From NCBI RefSeq assembly GCF_008725655.1, contig NZ_VYXP01000002.1:1-64000 (forward strand): a stretch of DNA of 64,000 bases. Direction: 5' to 3'. Every line of letters starts with the position of its first letter. Within the stretch, counting starts at the first letter, position 1. The notes under the pieces were generated by a model. That model was not told where the DNA came from. It did not search any database and worked only from the letters and a program-made list of their open reading frames with translations. Shown in pieces: positions 19,103 through 27,694 of this stretch. Made by a program: the position numbers and the translations under genes. This DNA comes from Marinihelvus fidelis (GTDB lineage: Bacteria > Pseudomonadota > Gammaproteobacteria > Xanthomonadales > SZUA-36).

Positions 19103-20485
19103 ATGAAGGTCGAAACGATCTACAGACACCTGCCTGTATCGGCCCAAAATCTCGCACTGTCATTTAAGGGCCACCAGTTAAAAAGGCAGCGTTTCGGCGG
19201 GCAATTTTCAGAAAGGCTCGAACTTGCGATGCAACGAACAAACTGGTCCGTCGACCGGGTTGAACAATACCAGCTCGACCAACTGAATCAGTTGCTGTCC
19301 CACGCGAAAACCAGTTCACCGTACTACGAAAATTTGCTCAAGGATTCGCCTCGAAAGTTTAGCTCGCTCTCCGAACTTGGTTCACTTCCCGTTCTCGAAA
19401 AAGCGTCACTCAGAGAACAGACTGACGCCATACGCAGCAATGCGTTTTCCAAATCTTCACTGATCAAGATCAATACCAGTGGCACAACGGGCACGCCGCT
19501 GAACCTGGGTTTTACCCCGGCCGACCTGCAAGAACGTCACGCGACACTCTACCGGTTCTACGCGTGGTACTGCATTCATCCCGGAGTGCGAAATGCACGT
19601 TTCAGCGGCAAACCGATCTTTGACAACACTCGAAACGGTCGGGTTTTCTGGAGAAAAAACGCTTCCGGCAACCAGTTGCTAATGTCGTCCTATCATTTGC
19701 ATCCCGACAATGCCTCCGCCTACCTTGAAGCATTGACATCATTCCAACCGGAACTGATGGACGGATACCCATCAATGATGTGTTTCGTTGCCCGAAAGAT
19801 CGTCGATGATGGCCGCCAGGGTTGCGTCAAGCCAAAGCTCATCATGTCGACTGCCGAGCAACTGGACCCGTCCCAACGCTCTCTGCTGGAAGAGGCGTTC
19901 CAATGTCCGGTGGCCAACTTCTACTCGTCCTCCGAAGGCGCACCATTTATCACCGAAGCCCCGAACGGTGAACTTGTAATCAATTCTGACTCGGGCGTGT
20001 TCGAATTCGTCAAACCGGGAACGGAATCGTCCGCCGGCCCCGGCGAATTCGCAGAACTCCTGGTCACCAGCTTCACCTCTTACGCTTACCCCCTGATCCG
20101 GTATCGAATTGGAGACACCGTCACCGTTCCCGAGAAGCCATCTTTTTCAAGTTTCGTGACCAGCATGCCGGTCATCGGATCGATCAACGGTCGGCGAGAC
20201 GACATTCTGTGGACGCGCCATCGCGGCGAAGTGGTCGCCCTGAATCGTATTTTTTCCAATGTTCCATCCACTATTCTGGAAAGCCAGGTCGTCCAGCAAA
20301 CGCCGGATAAAGTCCTGTTCCGGTACGTACCCGATATCAGAAATGGTTTTTCATTGAATCATCTGGATTCGATAAAACACGAAATCCTTCAACGGTTGGG
20401 GCCCGTGGAAATCAGGTGTGAATCATTCGAATCACTACCTCGGGGGGCGAACGGAAAACTCAGGGCGGTGATTCGGGAATTTTGA
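19103..20485 (+). CDS. CapK/PaaK-like AMP-dependent ligase
   Basis: A 460-residue member of the adenylate-forming superfamily close to phenylacetate-CoA ligase and the CapK proteins of capsule loci. The AMP-binding P-loop NTSGTTGTPL lies at about residues 124-133, and a second block YPLIRYRIGDTV near 340 matches the A8-type region. ATG 19103 is favoured because GGAG lies 11 bp upstream; an earlier ATG at 19031 would add an atypical leader. It is the only plus-strand gene inside the EPS locus, facing a divergent glycosyltransferase and converging on another 7 bp away. CapK homologues are presumed to activate an acyl or amino substituent, but the real substrate is unknown. Confidence 0.85.
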   Translation: MKVETIYRHLPVSAQNLALSFKGHQLKRQRFGGQFSERLELAMQRTNWSVDRVEQYQLDQLNQLLSHAKTSSPYYENLLKDSPRKFSSLSELGSLPVLEKASLREQTDAIRSNAFSKSSLIKINTSGTTGTPLNLGFTPADLQERHATLYRFYAWYCIHPGVRNARFSGKPIFDNTRNGRVFWRKNASGNQLLMSSYHLHPDNASAYLEALTSFQPELMDGYPSMMCFVARKIVDDGRQGCVKPKLIMSTAEQLDPSQRSLLEEAFQCPVANFYSSSEGAPFITEAPNGELVINSDSGVFEFVKPGTESSAGPGEFAELLVTSFTSYAYPLIRYRIGDTVTVPEKPSFSSFVTSMPVIGSINGRRDDILWTRHRGEVVALNRIFSNVPSTILESQVVQQTPDKVLFRYVPDIRNGFSLNHLDSIKHEILQRLGPVEIRCESFESLPRGANGKLRAVIREF

Positions 20486-20492
20486 TACTTCT

Positions 20493-21746
20493 TCAAGTCG
20501 CCTGCTTAGCGAGATTCCGGACGCTTGAAACGTGTCGGTATATCTTCCGGTAGGAACCCACACCCCGCTCGAGACTGAACGTTTGTTCGGCTGTTTGTCG
20601 ACAGCGACCGGACAATGACTCATCGGCTAACAATCGGGTTAACGATTGAATGAAAGTCGCTGGCTCACTCTCAACAAACTCAACGCCCACACGATTGTCC
20701 GTGATGATCCGATACACCTCCTCAATTCCGCGGTTGCTGATGACCGGCCGACCGCAGCCCAGGATTTCCCCGAGCTTCGTCGGGCAACTGCCGAGTTTTG
20801 CCAGGCCGCCTTTGAAAAACATCATGGATGCCGTTTGCTTCTGGACGATCGCGGGCATTTCTTCCGGTGCTGCCTCGAATATCTCCACCTTCTCAACCTG
20901 GCAACCTTCTTCTGCCAACCGGCGTTTCACTTCCGCATGGTCATCCCTGGTGACAATCTGCAGTCGCGCCGACGGAAACGCATCAGCCAGAGCGTTAAAG
21001 CTTCGCGCCAGAAGATCGAGCCTGAACCAGCCACTCAACACCGTACCGTTGCAGCCGAAAATCAGTTGATCACCGGGTTCGATTTTGGGGGTGAAGGCCG
21101 ACAGATCAGCACAGGTCGGAATCACGTGAATCTGCCGGCCTGCCAAAGCGATTGGATACTGCTTTTCCAAATGATCCGCAGCCGCCTTGGTCAATGAAAC
21201 AGTTTCGCCATTCATTAAGCATTGTCGCTCTAGAGAAACCAACCCCTTGTGCACTAGAGAACCCCGTTTGAGCCTCCGAGCCAAAATGAGCTCTTCCGGC
21301 CACAACGCGCGCATGTCAAAAACAAACGGAATGTCATACCGCTTGAACATCGCAAGGCCGGCCAACGCAGGAAGGTAGCTTCGCGCATGCACAATCACCT
21401 TGCCTCGCTTGTGCTCTCGACGAACCGTTGCTGCAAACTGAAACAACTGACGCAGAATGGATATCGAGCGAGGACCCTGCTCGAATGGCAGCGGTTTCCA
21501 CTCTATGCCTATTTGCCGGCAACTAAGTCTGGCGGCATCAACCTTTGCTCGATCAGCAAAATCGGCCTTCTTCTCGCAGGTCACGAGCACGATGCGGAAG
21601 TTGCTTGCCAGCGCTTGGAGATAGGCAAACACTTGTGATTGCCCCAAGGGCTCCAGTAGGCCAGTGCGGGTCAGATAAACAACAGTCAAGTCATGCTCAG
21701 AAGAAGCTGAACCCCCAAGTGCTAAACCTGAACTATGTTCAGGCAT
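20493..21746 (-). CDS. GT4 family glycosyltransferase
   Basis: A 417-residue GT-B enzyme. The N-terminal domain has LTVVYLTRTGLLEPLGQSQV, typical of GT4 enzymes that bind acceptor lipids. The donor-binding domain has the GNGTVLSGWFRLDLLARSF segment and KLGEILGCGRPVISNRGIEE, with Glu in the expected place. The start overlaps the end of the methyltransferase gene by 8 bp, so the two are coupled. It converges on the CapK-like gene. The sugar cannot be predicted. Confidence 0.87.
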   Translation of the reverse strand: MPEHSSGLALGGSASSEHDLTVVYLTRTGLLEPLGQSQVFAYLQALASNFRIVLVTCEKKADFADRAKVDAARLSCRQIGIEWKPLPFEQGPRSISILRQLFQFAATVRREHKRGKVIVHARSYLPALAGLAMFKRYDIPFVFDMRALWPEELILARRLKRGSLVHKGLVSLERQCLMNGETVSLTKAAADHLEKQYPIALAGRQIHVIPTCADLSAFTPKIEPGDQLIFGCNGTVLSGWFRLDLLARSFNALADAFPSARLQIVTRDDHAEVKRRLAEEGCQVEKVEIFEAAPEEMPAIVQKQTASMMFFKGGLAKLGSCPTKLGEILGCGRPVISNRGIEEVYRIITDNRVGVEFVESEPATFIQSLTRLLADESLSGRCRQTAEQTFSLERGVGSYRKIYRHVSSVRNLAKQAT

Positions 21747-22539
21747 TTCCGAAAGCGAGCGGCTTCACAACAATTCCTACGTACTTTCCCTCGCACTCTG
21801 TCACCCCGAACCTGGGCTTCACCTTCTCCACGAAGTTTTTGAAGGCAAAATTGTCCTGAATATCATCGGAAATGAGTATTCCGCCTGGCCTGAGTGCACG
21901 CCAAAGTAATGGGTAAGCGTACCTTCGCCCCCACCATGATTTGTCACTGTCATAGTGGCAAAGGTCAATTTGCCCATCAAATTCAGCAATCGCTTCTTTC
22001 AGGCCGTTTCGGTCAGGCTTTCGAATGATCTTCCATAACGATCTCAATCTGTCCGGAACTGCAACACCTACCCATGGTTCGTTATCCATCTTTGGATAAG
22101 GCATATCAACACTGACCAACCTGCCACCCTTATTGTGTTCCAGTGCAGCAAGGATCGCGAGTGAAGACCAGCCATATGCCACTCCAGTCTCAATGACCCT
22201 GGCAGCACCAATACGAACAACAGCTTGGGCAATCAAATCCAGATCGCCCGGCCCACCCATGCTCAATGGGCATCGAGACACTCTTTCTTTGGCCTCGGTA
22301 ACAAGAGCCTTGGGCAGCTCAAAACGACTTTCATCGTTCAGCTCCAACCCAACGCTTTCCAACACGATGTCGGCGTCTTCGGCTTGCTCATTCGCCCAAG
22401 CTGTCGCCGCGGCACGTAGTGCTGCAGAGTCATGGTTCTTTCTGAACTTGCGCAGAACCAAACCCGCCATGTGAGACCAATGGTCTGGCCTTTGAACAAA
22501 CCAAAATATCGTCTTGAACTTCTCAGCAATCGTGCTCAT
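21739..22539 (-). CDS. Class I SAM-dependent methyltransferase
   Basis: A 266-residue protein with a Rossmann-type methyltransferase core. Motif I is VIETGVAYGWSSLAIL (about residues 117-132), motif II is GGRLVSVDMPY, an acidic IDLCHYDSDKSW follows, and a later GGILISDDI strand completes the fold. The layout resembles the Methyltransf_24/CmcI-like group used on small molecules and sugars. It sits between two glycosyltransferases, overlapping one by 8 bp and sharing one base with the stop of the other, so it probably methylates a sugar or a chain end of the EPS. The acceptor is unproven. Confidence 0.85.
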   Translation of the reverse strand: MSTIAEKFKTIFWFVQRPDHWSHMAGLVLRKFRKNHDSAALRAAATAWANEQAEDADIVLESVGLELNDESRFELPKALVTEAKERVSRCPLSMGGPGDLDLIAQAVVRIGAARVIETGVAYGWSSLAILAALEHNKGGRLVSVDMPYPKMDNEPWVGVAVPDRLRSLWKIIRKPDRNGLKEAIAEFDGQIDLCHYDSDKSWWGRRYAYPLLWRALRPGGILISDDIQDNFAFKNFVEKVKPRFGVTECEGKYVGIVVKPLAFGNA

Positions 22540-23636
22540 CAGGTTGGGCCGAATAGCGTCAAATATTTATTGGCGGCGACTTCTGGGCTAAATTCAGCTG
22601 CTCGCTTTTTCAGCGCTTCAACGTCATGAGGTGCAGTTATCTGCCGCAGGATCATTTCAGCAAGCGCTCCCGGGTCATCCTGACTTACCAAAGCGCCGTA
22701 CCGGCCGTTATCAAGTATTTCAGCCGGTCCACTCATGCAATCCGTACTGACGACCGGTGTTCCATAGGCAAGCGATTCCACGATTACGTTTCCAAACCCC
22801 TCCCAACGAGACGACAAGACAAACAGGTCGGCATCGTTGTAAAAAGGCCCTGGGTCGGGCCTTGCTCCAACAAGCCGGACATATTCGCCAAGCCCCGACC
22901 GACTACACTGCGCGTTGAGCTGCGCCCTTAACTTTCCTTCGCCAATAATCAGGAGTCGCACATCCAGTCTCGCCGAGACCATGCTCATTGCATCCAGAAG
23001 CACGTCAAACCCTTTCTGGCGTTTCAGGTTTCCCACAGCCAACAACTTGGCCGCACCTCCCTGCCACCATCGAACCAGATGACGATCTTCCTCAGCAAAC
23101 TCTGTGGCGCCTGAAACCGAGATTGGGTTATGAATGACCTTCACTGACTTACTAGGCAGTCGTGCAATTTCACCAAGGCTGTCTTTGACCCCTTGCGAAA
23201 CCGCAACAACATGACCGGTAAGCGGGTAGATAAATCTACCGAGATAGCGCAGGAGCCTACGTTCGAAAGTCGTTATGGCTGGCGCCCGGCGAAAATCGTT
23301 ATGTTCACTCACAATCAGGGTTCCATTGAACCCGCTGGTTTTGCAAGCAACCGAAGCAACGCCAGTCAATGGCCACATTGCAGCCAGAAGTGCATCTGGT
23401 TGTTCCTTACGAAGGTATTGATGCAGCGGCCACCATGCTTCTCGTATTCGCGCGACATTCAAGCTTTTGACTGCAACTCCTTGAGGGACTTGTTGAAGCA
23501 AATCCCCGCGACGCTGCATCACTAGCAACTTGACTAAGAATCCGGCGTTCCTGAATTTTTCAGCTAGAGAAAGCTGAACCTTTTCCACACCACCAATTCG
23601 CAAATCAGGTAAGAGAATGGATATTTGGTAACTCAA
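22539..23636 (-). CDS. GT4 family glycosyltransferase, TTG start
   Basis: A 365-residue GT-B glycosyltransferase. The N-terminal ISILLPDLRIGGVEKVQLSL is typical for GT4 enzymes, and the donor site has SRWEGFGNVIVESLAYGTPVV with the E-x7-E pair. The start codon is TTG at 23636, whose last two bases overlap the TGA of the frame upstream (TTGA), a coupling arrangement. There is no ATG in the first 39 codons, and the fold needs the N-terminal strand, so TTG is well supported. Its stop shares a base with the methyltransferase ATG. Confidence 0.87.
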   Translation of the reverse strand: MSYQISILLPDLRIGGVEKVQLSLAEKFRNAGFLVKLLVMQRRGDLLQQVPQGVAVKSLNVARIREAWWPLHQYLRKEQPDALLAAMWPLTGVASVACKTSGFNGTLIVSEHNDFRRAPAITTFERRLLRYLGRFIYPLTGHVVAVSQGVKDSLGEIARLPSKSVKVIHNPISVSGATEFAEEDRHLVRWWQGGAAKLLAVGNLKRQKGFDVLLDAMSMVSARLDVRLLIIGEGKLRAQLNAQCSRSGLGEYVRLVGARPDPGPFYNDADLFVLSSRWEGFGNVIVESLAYGTPVVSTDCMSGPAEILDNGRYGALVSQDDPGALAEMILRQITAPHDVEALKKRAAEFSPEVAANKYLTLFGPT

Positions 23637-23920
23637 AAACTTGGGTATAAATGGTTTGATGTAAAGCCATTACAGGCGGCAATTAGAGCTTCATGAACAG
23701 AAAAAAACTCAATTGACCCCACATTCTTCAAAGCATCCAAAATTGCTAGCCTTGGTTTGGGAAACCCGATACTCAAATTCCATAGTTCTAGTTTGTCATT
23801 TAAGCAATTCAACTGCTCAGAAACGGCCAGCTCTTGACCTTTGTAGTCAAGCGCTAGGACTTTGCTTCAACCCCATTTGCTAGCGGAATTAGCTGAGCTA
23901 ATAAGTTAACTCAGGTGTAA
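23633..23920 (-). pseudogene. Remnant of an unidentified gene
   Basis: This gap holds an open minus-strand frame of about 75 codons without a usable start. It reads from KVLALDYKGQELAVSEQL to the end GFTSNHLYPSF and stops with the TGA overlapping the next gene's TTG start. A short open stretch in another frame just upstream (LLAQLIPLANGVEA) would join it by a single frameshift near 23865. The 5' end is missing before the acyltransferase stop. I do not recognise the family. A single-base sequencing error would not restore a start codon, so truncation looks real. It could also be the 3' end of a gene that entered with the AT-rich segment. Confidence 0.55.
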
Positions 23921-23921
23921 A

Positions 23922-24470
23922 TCAGTCAGGTGATAGAACTTTTACGCGCTTTGCCGGAATTCCGGCGTAAACAGCGCCACTAGCCAACCTCCCCTTCACA
24001 AGCGAATTTGCACCGACTACAACGCCAGATTCAATTTTGCTGCCTCTTAAAACCGTTACTTTCGCACCGAGCCAAACATTACTTTCAATAACAACCGGCT
24101 TGATTGCGAACTCTTGGTGGCTAATGCGGCCTTTCGAAATCGCATGATCCTGATCCCGAATCGTCACGTACTCGCCAATCAGTCCATCGTCACCGATAGA
24201 AATGGACGATTTGGCCACAACCGTAGTTCCGTGAGAAACATGAGTTCGATCACCGATGTGAATAGCCGCACCTCGAGAAACGATCATCACATTCCTGCCC
24301 AAGAACACACCTGAACCAATGTGCACTTTACCGCCATCAGTGCAACGAATTACCACCCCATTATCGACCAAGACATTGCTTGAAAAAGAGACTTGCCCTT
24401 TGGAGCAAAGCTGTATCAGCTTCCGACGAAATACGGAATTTGCTATTCGAAGAACTCGCGTTATTCCCAT
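23922..24470 (-). CDS. Hexapeptide-repeat acyltransferase
   Basis: A 182-residue acyltransferase of the left-handed beta-helix type, from ATG 24470 (an upstream ATG at 24500 would overlap the sulfotransferase by 40 bp). Hexapeptide repeats run from about residue 35 to 165 (VHIGSGVFLGRNVMI, IHIGDRTHVSHGT, IESNVWLGAKVTVL). They end in the typical YAGIPAKRVKVLS cap. This group O- or N-acetylates sugars with acetyl-CoA. The base composition is lower in GC than that of the flanking genes. It probably decorates the EPS repeat unit; the acceptor is unknown. Confidence 0.88.
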   Translation of the reverse strand: MGITRVLRIANSVFRRKLIQLCSKGQVSFSSNVLVDNGVVIRCTDGGKVHIGSGVFLGRNVMIVSRGAAIHIGDRTHVSHGTTVVAKSSISIGDDGLIGEYVTIRDQDHAISKGRISHQEFAIKPVVIESNVWLGAKVTVLRGSKIESGVVVGANSLVKGRLASGAVYAGIPAKRVKVLSPD

Positions 24471-25432
24471 GTTTGTCGCCCACGCGTCAACGGCAAACAC
24501 CCGAGCGCACTTAGCCTGTCCATGTCGTGCTGAATTGTGGCGCCCAGTATCTTTAGGACTTGCTCTCTTTCCATGCCCGTTTGTTGAAATTCGGACTCAT
24601 TGAAGTTCCGAACGATCTGTTTAAGCCGCTGTGTATTTAGTCCCAAATGTTTTGAAACACGAGAGATTCGCTTCAACCATTGTGGTGGCCTTTTGTATGC
24701 TTCTGACAGAAATAGACTTTTTGGTTTTCGAGCGACGTTAATTCTGTCAAACAGAATCCCACCTTCTGAATGCAGCCCCAAGAACTCCAGAACTTCTTTC
24801 CAGGCAGCGCTTACCGAGCCAGCCCAATCCTCCATCCACAATATTTTGACGCGCTCGCTTCCGAATATTTCAATGTAACGCTGCACTTGAGGCCCAAATG
24901 AAGCCACCTTCGAGTACTCCAGGAACCGGGAATCACGACAATGCCGAGGCACCTTCTCTCCCCGCGACCGGATCGACTCAAGTTGCAAGGCGACCTTGAT
25001 ATCAGATTGGTCTTCATCAAGATTGATCAGAAGTTGCTGGTGATACGAACGCAAGAACTCCGCATGATCACGCAGGAATATCAAAATGCGCGCGTCAGCA
25101 TTGTAGTCGAAGATATTTTTAGCACTCTCACTAGAGTACAGATACATGACTGACGCCTCTCCACGTACCGCTGCGTCCCCGGCGGTGCTAAAAAGTTGGT
25201 CATACTGTTCCTTGGACTTCACCCATCTGAAACTTTCAAAGTCGGTATTGAAATAGTGAGGTTCTTTCGGCTCTGCCATAAAAATCTCTGGATGTCTCGA
25301 CAGGTAATACCACCACGCTGTGGTACCGCACTTGGGTGCACCTACGATAAATAGGTTAGCCTTAGGCAGGGCAATACCCCACGACTGAACTGTCCACGGC
25401 GATAGTTCGTCGAATGCGAACCCAGGCAGCAA
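24461..25432 (-). CDS. Sulfotransferase
   Basis: A 323-residue PAPS-dependent sulfotransferase. The 5'-phosphosulfate-binding loop FIVGAPKCGTTAWWYYLSRH lies at about residues 28-47, and the 3'-phosphate-binding region has RSYHQQLLIN. A later VKILWMEDW segment fits the fold. The open frame overlaps the flippase gene by 71 bp, so the true start may lie closer to LPKANLF. It shares the AT-richer composition of its neighbours. It probably sulfates a sugar of the exopolysaccharide or a glycolipid; a PAPS supply must come from elsewhere. Confidence 0.88.
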   Translation of the reverse strand: MLPGFAFDELSPWTVQSWGIALPKANLFIVGAPKCGTTAWWYYLSRHPEIFMAEPKEPHYFNTDFESFRWVKSKEQYDQLFSTAGDAAVRGEASVMYLYSSESAKNIFDYNADARILIFLRDHAEFLRSYHQQLLINLDEDQSDIKVALQLESIRSRGEKVPRHCRDSRFLEYSKVASFGPQVQRYIEIFGSERVKILWMEDWAGSVSAAWKEVLEFLGLHSEGGILFDRINVARKPKSLFLSEAYKRPPQWLKRISRVSKHLGLNTQRLKQIVRNFNESEFQQTGMEREQVLKILGATIQHDMDRLSALGCLPLTRGRQTWE

Positions 25433-26660
25433 TGTTCCAAAGCAACGTCACGACGAGCGTTGCAACCGCAGCACCAAGCACTCCCAATTTTGGTACCAGA
25501 ATCAAATTTAGTACGATATTGATTGTTGCGGAAAACATAAGAACCTTTGAATACCAGGCCTGTGCGCCACTCATGATCAAAAGCAATCCTGTCAACCCGA
25601 ACCCTGTATTAATCAACTGTGCAACGATTAAGACACGCAAAGAATCGAGCCCATTAAGATAACTAGAACCAAACCAGGCCAACACATACGGGCTTGCCAC
25701 CCAGACAATCACAACCAGAATAATGGTCAGAGAAAAAGCAACTCTTGTTCCTGTTTTAATCGCAATTTGAAGCTTTGTGATCTCCCCTCGCTTCAACCAC
25801 TTGGCACACCGCGCCCCATGACTGATACCAAGTGCCGTAAGGGTGATAGCGACCAGGTCAGCGAAACGAGTAGCTAACACGTAAGCTCCGGTGCTGGATT
25901 CGTCAACCAGAAACCCGAGCATAATTACATCAACTTGACGATTGAGGACCATTGCCGCAGCAACGAACAGCAAACTAGCACACGCGAATATCCATTGATT
26001 TCGGGTTGAAGGATCAGGATATTGAAAACTCATTCCCCGACCCGCGAGGACGCCAACACAAAGCACAGCCAGAGCGATCACCGCAGCAAATAAATAGAGC
26101 GAGATTGCCAAATCGGCATCTACCTGGATACCCGATTGCCAACACGCAACGACCATCGCGACCAGCAATAGAGGCCTGAGAACACCATCAGGCCCTTGGG
26201 CGAGCAAAAACCTTTGCTCACCTTTTGCGACGCCCTTGAAAGGAGCAATGATCGAAAAAACCAAGATCAGACCGCCCACAACCAGTTTGGCTGCACCGCC
26301 AAGAGCACCCACACCTCTTTCGCCGACAGTTTGGATCATAATGTTTGCAAGACTCACCGAGCACAAAGCGAATGCCAATACTGTTATAACGCTAAATCCC
26401 ACGAGCTCTTGGCGTAGCTGGAATCGAATTGCGCGGCCGCCCTTCGCACCAACTTCGCGGAACAGAAATGTTTCAGTTCCGAATGCACCTAAAATCGACG
26501 CAATTCCGACGATACTGAGTGCATGCCCGTAGATTCCGTATTGCTCAGGAGGCATGATTTTGGCTAGTAGCAACCCTGAAAACGCCATTGCCGCGAGGGT
26601 CGCAGCCCGCAAAAGGAGACTTAGGCCAAATCCTCGCAGCTTAATCAGCCACCTCGCCAC
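25362..26660 (-). CDS. Polysaccharide flippase (Wzx-like)
   Basis: A 432-residue integral membrane protein with about 12 hydrophobic segments, of the MOP/polysaccharide-synthase exporter type. The N-terminal part has LLLRAATLAAMAFSGLLLAKIMPPEQYGIYGHALS, and the family's alternating hydrophobic pattern continues to the end. Wzx flips lipid-linked repeat units across the inner membrane. It starts 18 bp after the WbpP-like epimerase. GC content falls from here towards 23.6 kb. Specificity for the repeat unit cannot be read from sequence. Confidence 0.85.
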   Translation of the reverse strand: MARWLIKLRGFGLSLLLRAATLAAMAFSGLLLAKIMPPEQYGIYGHALSIVGIASILGAFGTETFLFREVGAKGGRAIRFQLRQELVGFSVITVLAFALCSVSLANIMIQTVGERGVGALGGAAKLVVGGLILVFSIIAPFKGVAKGEQRFLLAQGPDGVLRPLLLVAMVVACWQSGIQVDADLAISLYLFAAVIALAVLCVGVLAGRGMSFQYPDPSTRNQWIFACASLLFVAAAMVLNRQVDVIMLGFLVDESSTGAYVLATRFADLVAITLTALGISHGARCAKWLKRGEITKLQIAIKTGTRVAFSLTIILVVIVWVASPYVLAWFGSSYLNGLDSLRVLIVAQLINTGFGLTGLLLIMSGAQAWYSKVLMFSATINIVLNLILVPKLGVLGAAVATLVVTLLWNIAAWVRIRRTIAVDSSVVGYCPA

Positions 26661-26678
26661 TACTGCCGCTGCAGCGCG

Positions 26679-27692
26679 CTATGGACAAAACCAACCAACG
26701 GACTGGCGCAGCCCTTGCGTGATCAGGATTGATGGCGCGTAGCCCAACATGGACGTGATCCCCTGAATATCCGCCAACGAATGTCGGACGTCGCCTACGC
26801 GAAAACTCCGATAATTCGGCCGTTGTACCGCCGCACCTTTTACCTTTTCCACTGCATTTGCTAGCCCATCGAACAACTCATTCAAAGTCGTACGCTCACC
26901 ACAAGCCACGTTATAAACCCGATTCACCGCATCCTCGTCTGCCACCGCTGCCAACAAGTTCGCCTGCACCGCGTTATCGATATAGGTGAAGTCCCGGCTC
27001 GTCTCCCCGTCCCCATTGATGTAGACCGGCTCGCCGCGCAGAATGGCGCCGATCCACTTTGGGATGACCGCGGCGTAGGCGCCGTCCGGATTTTGGCGCG
27101 GGCCGAATACGTTGAAGTAGCGCAGGCCGATCGAGTTGAAGCCGTAGCAGCGCGCGAAGACGTCGGCGTATAGCTCGTTGACGTACTTGGTGACCGCGTA
27201 GGGTGACAGCGGCTTGCCGATGCGCTCTTCCACCTTGGGCAGCTCTTCCGAGTCGCCGTAGGTGGAGCTCGAGGCGGCGTAGGTGAAACTCTTCACGCCT
27301 TCGTCTTTTGCTGCGACCAGCATGTTCAGGAAGCCGTCGATGTTCGCGCGGTTGGTGTTGATCGGGTCTTCGAGTGACCGGGGAACCGAACCCAGCGCGG
27401 CCTGGTGGGACACGTAATTGACCCCAGCCACGGCTCGGCGGCAGTCATCGAGGTCGCGGATGTCGCCTTCGATAAACCGGAAACGGGCCCATTGTTCGGC
27501 GCTTACACATGACCGCACGTCGTCAAGGTTGTGCTGGAAACCGGTCTCAAAGTTGTCCAGGCCGACAACGGCCTGGTCCAGCGACAGCAGTTTTTCCAGC
27601 AGGTTGGCGCCGATGAAACCGGCGACGCCGGTGACCAGCCAGGTCCTGGGTGTGGCCTTCAGCGCGGATTGGACTTCTTCGTATCGGGTCAT
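26679..27692 (-). CDS. wbpP: UDP-GlcNAc C4-epimerase, WbpP/TviC type
   Basis: A 337-residue short-chain dehydrogenase/reductase that interconverts UDP-GlcNAc/UDP-GalNAc or their uronic acids. The NAD-binding motif is [15 protein letters not shown] (about 21-35), the signature ASSSTYGDS supplies the Ser, and YAVTKYVNE the catalytic Tyr and Lys. The block [19 protein letters not shown] and [19 protein letters not shown] match Pseudomonas WbpP very closely. Two base pairs separate it from the WbpO-type dehydrogenase, so both act in making UDP-GalNAcA. The length is typical. Confidence 0.93.
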   Translation of the reverse strand: MTRYEEVQSALKATPRTWLVTGVAGFIGANLLEKLLSLDQAVVGLDNFETGFQHNLDDVRSCVSAEQWARFRFIEGDIRDLDDCRRAVAGVNYVSHQAALGSVPRSLEDPINTNRANIDGFLNMLVAAKDEGVKSFTYAASSSTYGDSEELPKVEERIGKPLSPYAVTKYVNELYADVFARCYGFNSIGLRYFNVFGPRQNPDGAYAAVIPKWIGAILRGEPVYINGDGETSRDFTYIDNAVQANLLAAVADEDAVNRVYNVACGERTTLNELFDGLANAVEKVKGAAVQRPNYRSFRVGDVRHSLADIQGITSMLGYAPSILITQGLRQSVGWFCP

Positions 27693-27694
27693 GC

